Source of the DNA: an uncultured Gammaproteobacteria bacterium
GTDB lineage: Bacteria > Pseudomonadota > Gammaproteobacteria > Pseudomonadales > Pseudohongiellaceae
Assembly (NCBI GenBank): GCA_913058275.1
Contig: CAJXQP010000002.1
Location: 1 to 49,054 of the forward strand
DNA: 49,054 nt
Direction: 5' to 3'
Each line of letters opens with the position of its first letter. The first letter of the stretch is position 1. Position numbers and translations under genes: made by a program. The notes beneath the pieces were generated by a model. It was not told the DNA's origin, made no database searches, and was given only the letters and a program-made list of their open reading frames with translations. This document shows positions 48,383 to 49,054 of the stretch, in pieces.

Positions 48383-48775
48383 ATGGCAACATCTTCAATG
48401 AATTCATCCACTAATACGCAACGAACCATAACTATCGGTTATGGTCCCGGCTATGCCAAGAGCGAAGTCTGGAATGATTTAAAGTCGAAACTAATCATTC
48501 CCACCGAAATTTTTTCTATAACGACAGCGCAGCGATATAACCCAGCCCTGATCCTCTTGGACCATCACTTAATCCGCGAAATGGATCATGCGAAATGGGT
48601 AGAAGAATTTCCAGACTCGATCTTTCTATGCACTGATTCTATGGATTTGGACGCCGATCTAATCCTCACAAATAATCTACCCTATCGACAAACTTGCAAG
48701 CTATTAGAGATGGCTTGTTACCAATGGGTACTGAAGAGCGAGAAAACCGAGCGCGCGAGCTTGTATTCAAGCTAA
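48383..48775 (+). CDS. Receiver-like domain protein, possibly the N-terminus of a broken GAF regulator
   Basis: 130 residues. Beta/alpha pattern like a response-regulator receiver, with ALILLDHHL (third strand), SIFLCTDS (fourth strand) and DLILTNNLPYRQTCKLLEMA (fifth strand and last helix). The usual acidic pair at the first strand is missing (ITIGYGPGY), so it is a pseudo-receiver at best. The frame ends at 48775, 52 bp inside the GAF frame that starts at 48724 in another frame. The two may have been one protein with a deletion or frameshift between them. Confidence 0.65.
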   Translation: MATSSMNSSTNTQRTITIGYGPGYAKSEVWNDLKSKLIIPTEIFSITTAQRYNPALILLDHHLIREMDHAKWVEEFPDSIFLCTDSMDLDADLILTNNLPYRQTCKLLEMACYQWVLKSEKTERASLYSS

Positions 48776-49044
48776 CGCAGAATGATTCAATGGAATTCCC
48801 CTTAGATGAATTTTCTATTGCCGGTTACGCTGCACACACCGATACGGAACTCAATATTCCCGACGCATATCAACTCTCAAAAGATGTACCTTATAGTCTC
48901 AATCGCTCATTCGACCAAAAAACTGGCTATCGAACCAAGTCTATACTGGCCATACCTTTGGCGAACAAACAGAAAGAAGTTATCGGCGTGTTGCAATTTA
49001 TCAATCGTAAAAAAGCTCGCTCGCTCAAAGTGTCTGATGAGAAA
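48724..49044 (+). CDS. GAF domain (C-terminal half), 3' end cut by the contig edge
   Basis: 107 codons open to the adapter. The sequence IAGYAAHTDTELNIPDAYQL, then NRSFDQKTGYRTKSILAIPL and VIGVLQFINRK, is the second half of the GAF domain found in HD-GYP and diguanylate cyclase proteins. The first helix and strand of GAF are absent upstream in any frame. It begins at an ATG inside the previous gene. The product would be a signalling protein, but its output domain lies beyond the contig. Confidence 0.65.
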
Positions 49045-49054
49045 CTGTCTCTTA
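49045..49054. other. Nextera transposon-end remnant (non-genomic)
   Basis: CTGTCTCTTA is the start of the reverse-complemented Tn5 mosaic end. Together with the adapter at the left edge it shows that the contig was built from reads with untrimmed adapter. Confidence 0.93.

Overview
This is a 49 kb chromosomal contig of moderate GC, read by eye at somewhat under 50%, from a Gammaproteobacterium. The block tig-clpP-clpX-lon-hupB-ppiD with fabI nearby, the dnaX-ybaB-recR-rnd run, and the dnaQ-rnhA-yafS/mltD neighbourhood are all gammaproteobacterial. CysI of the Pseudomonas type with its DUF934 partner, and the 4.5S RNA just upstream of dnaX, point towards Pseudomonadales or a marine relative (Cellvibrionales/OMG-like). 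I cannot place it more finely without a search. I see no insertion sequence, prophage, integrase or CRISPR array. Most of the window is core housekeeping DNA.

Both ends are technical. Bases 1-44 are an Illumina Nextera adapter, including the tail of P5 and an i5 index, and bases 49045-49054 begin the reverse-complemented transposon end. The two terminal genes (hrpA and a GAF-domain gene) are therefore cut by the assembly, not by evolution.

Layout. 45-7520 (minus): a MoxR ATPase, a CoxE-like VWA protein, fadD and hrpA, read right to left, with VWA and fadD sharing one base. 7726-13495 (minus): 4.5S RNA, dnaX, ybaB, recR, rnd, ycgN and a small membrane protein in a tight, overlapping run of DNA repair and RNA genes, followed by a membrane/winged-helix protein of uncertain role. 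13649-18843 (minus): a secreted PQQ dehydrogenase, a hairpin-rich spacer, tRNA-Ser(GGA), queF, the yadGH ABC exporter and tRNA-Glu(UUC). 19246-28161 (mostly plus): a small orphan protein, a dUTPase, nfuA (minus), metH, cysI, DUF934 and a frameshifted Kef-type antiporter. This part has a sulfur/methionine theme: sulfite reduction, B12-dependent methionine synthesis and Fe-S carrier assembly.

28180-33466 (minus): acuI/yhdH, sohB, nudC, dnaQ, rnhA and yafS. 33744-37914 (plus): mltD, a peptide transporter and fabI. 38001-46755 (minus): tig, clpP, clpX, lon, hupB and ppiD, a protein-folding and proteolysis block with a sigma-32-like promoter before lon. 47067-49044 (plus): mobA, a strongly structured intergenic element, a DUF6316-like protein, a receiver-like protein and a truncated GAF gene.

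The best-supported non-routine observations are: a dnaX slippery A10 run whose -1 frame ends one codon later, the architecture that makes the gamma subunit in E. coli; a single-base frameshift in the Kef antiporter; a 17-bp stem at 47934-48006 whose G-U pairs fit plus-strand RNA; a hairpin array and 26-bp palindrome fused to the 3' end of tRNA-Ser; and a GAF domain lacking its first half at the right edge. I found no convincing new defence or multi-gene system. The nearest candidates are the MoxR/VWA pair and the membrane/winged-helix protein beside it.
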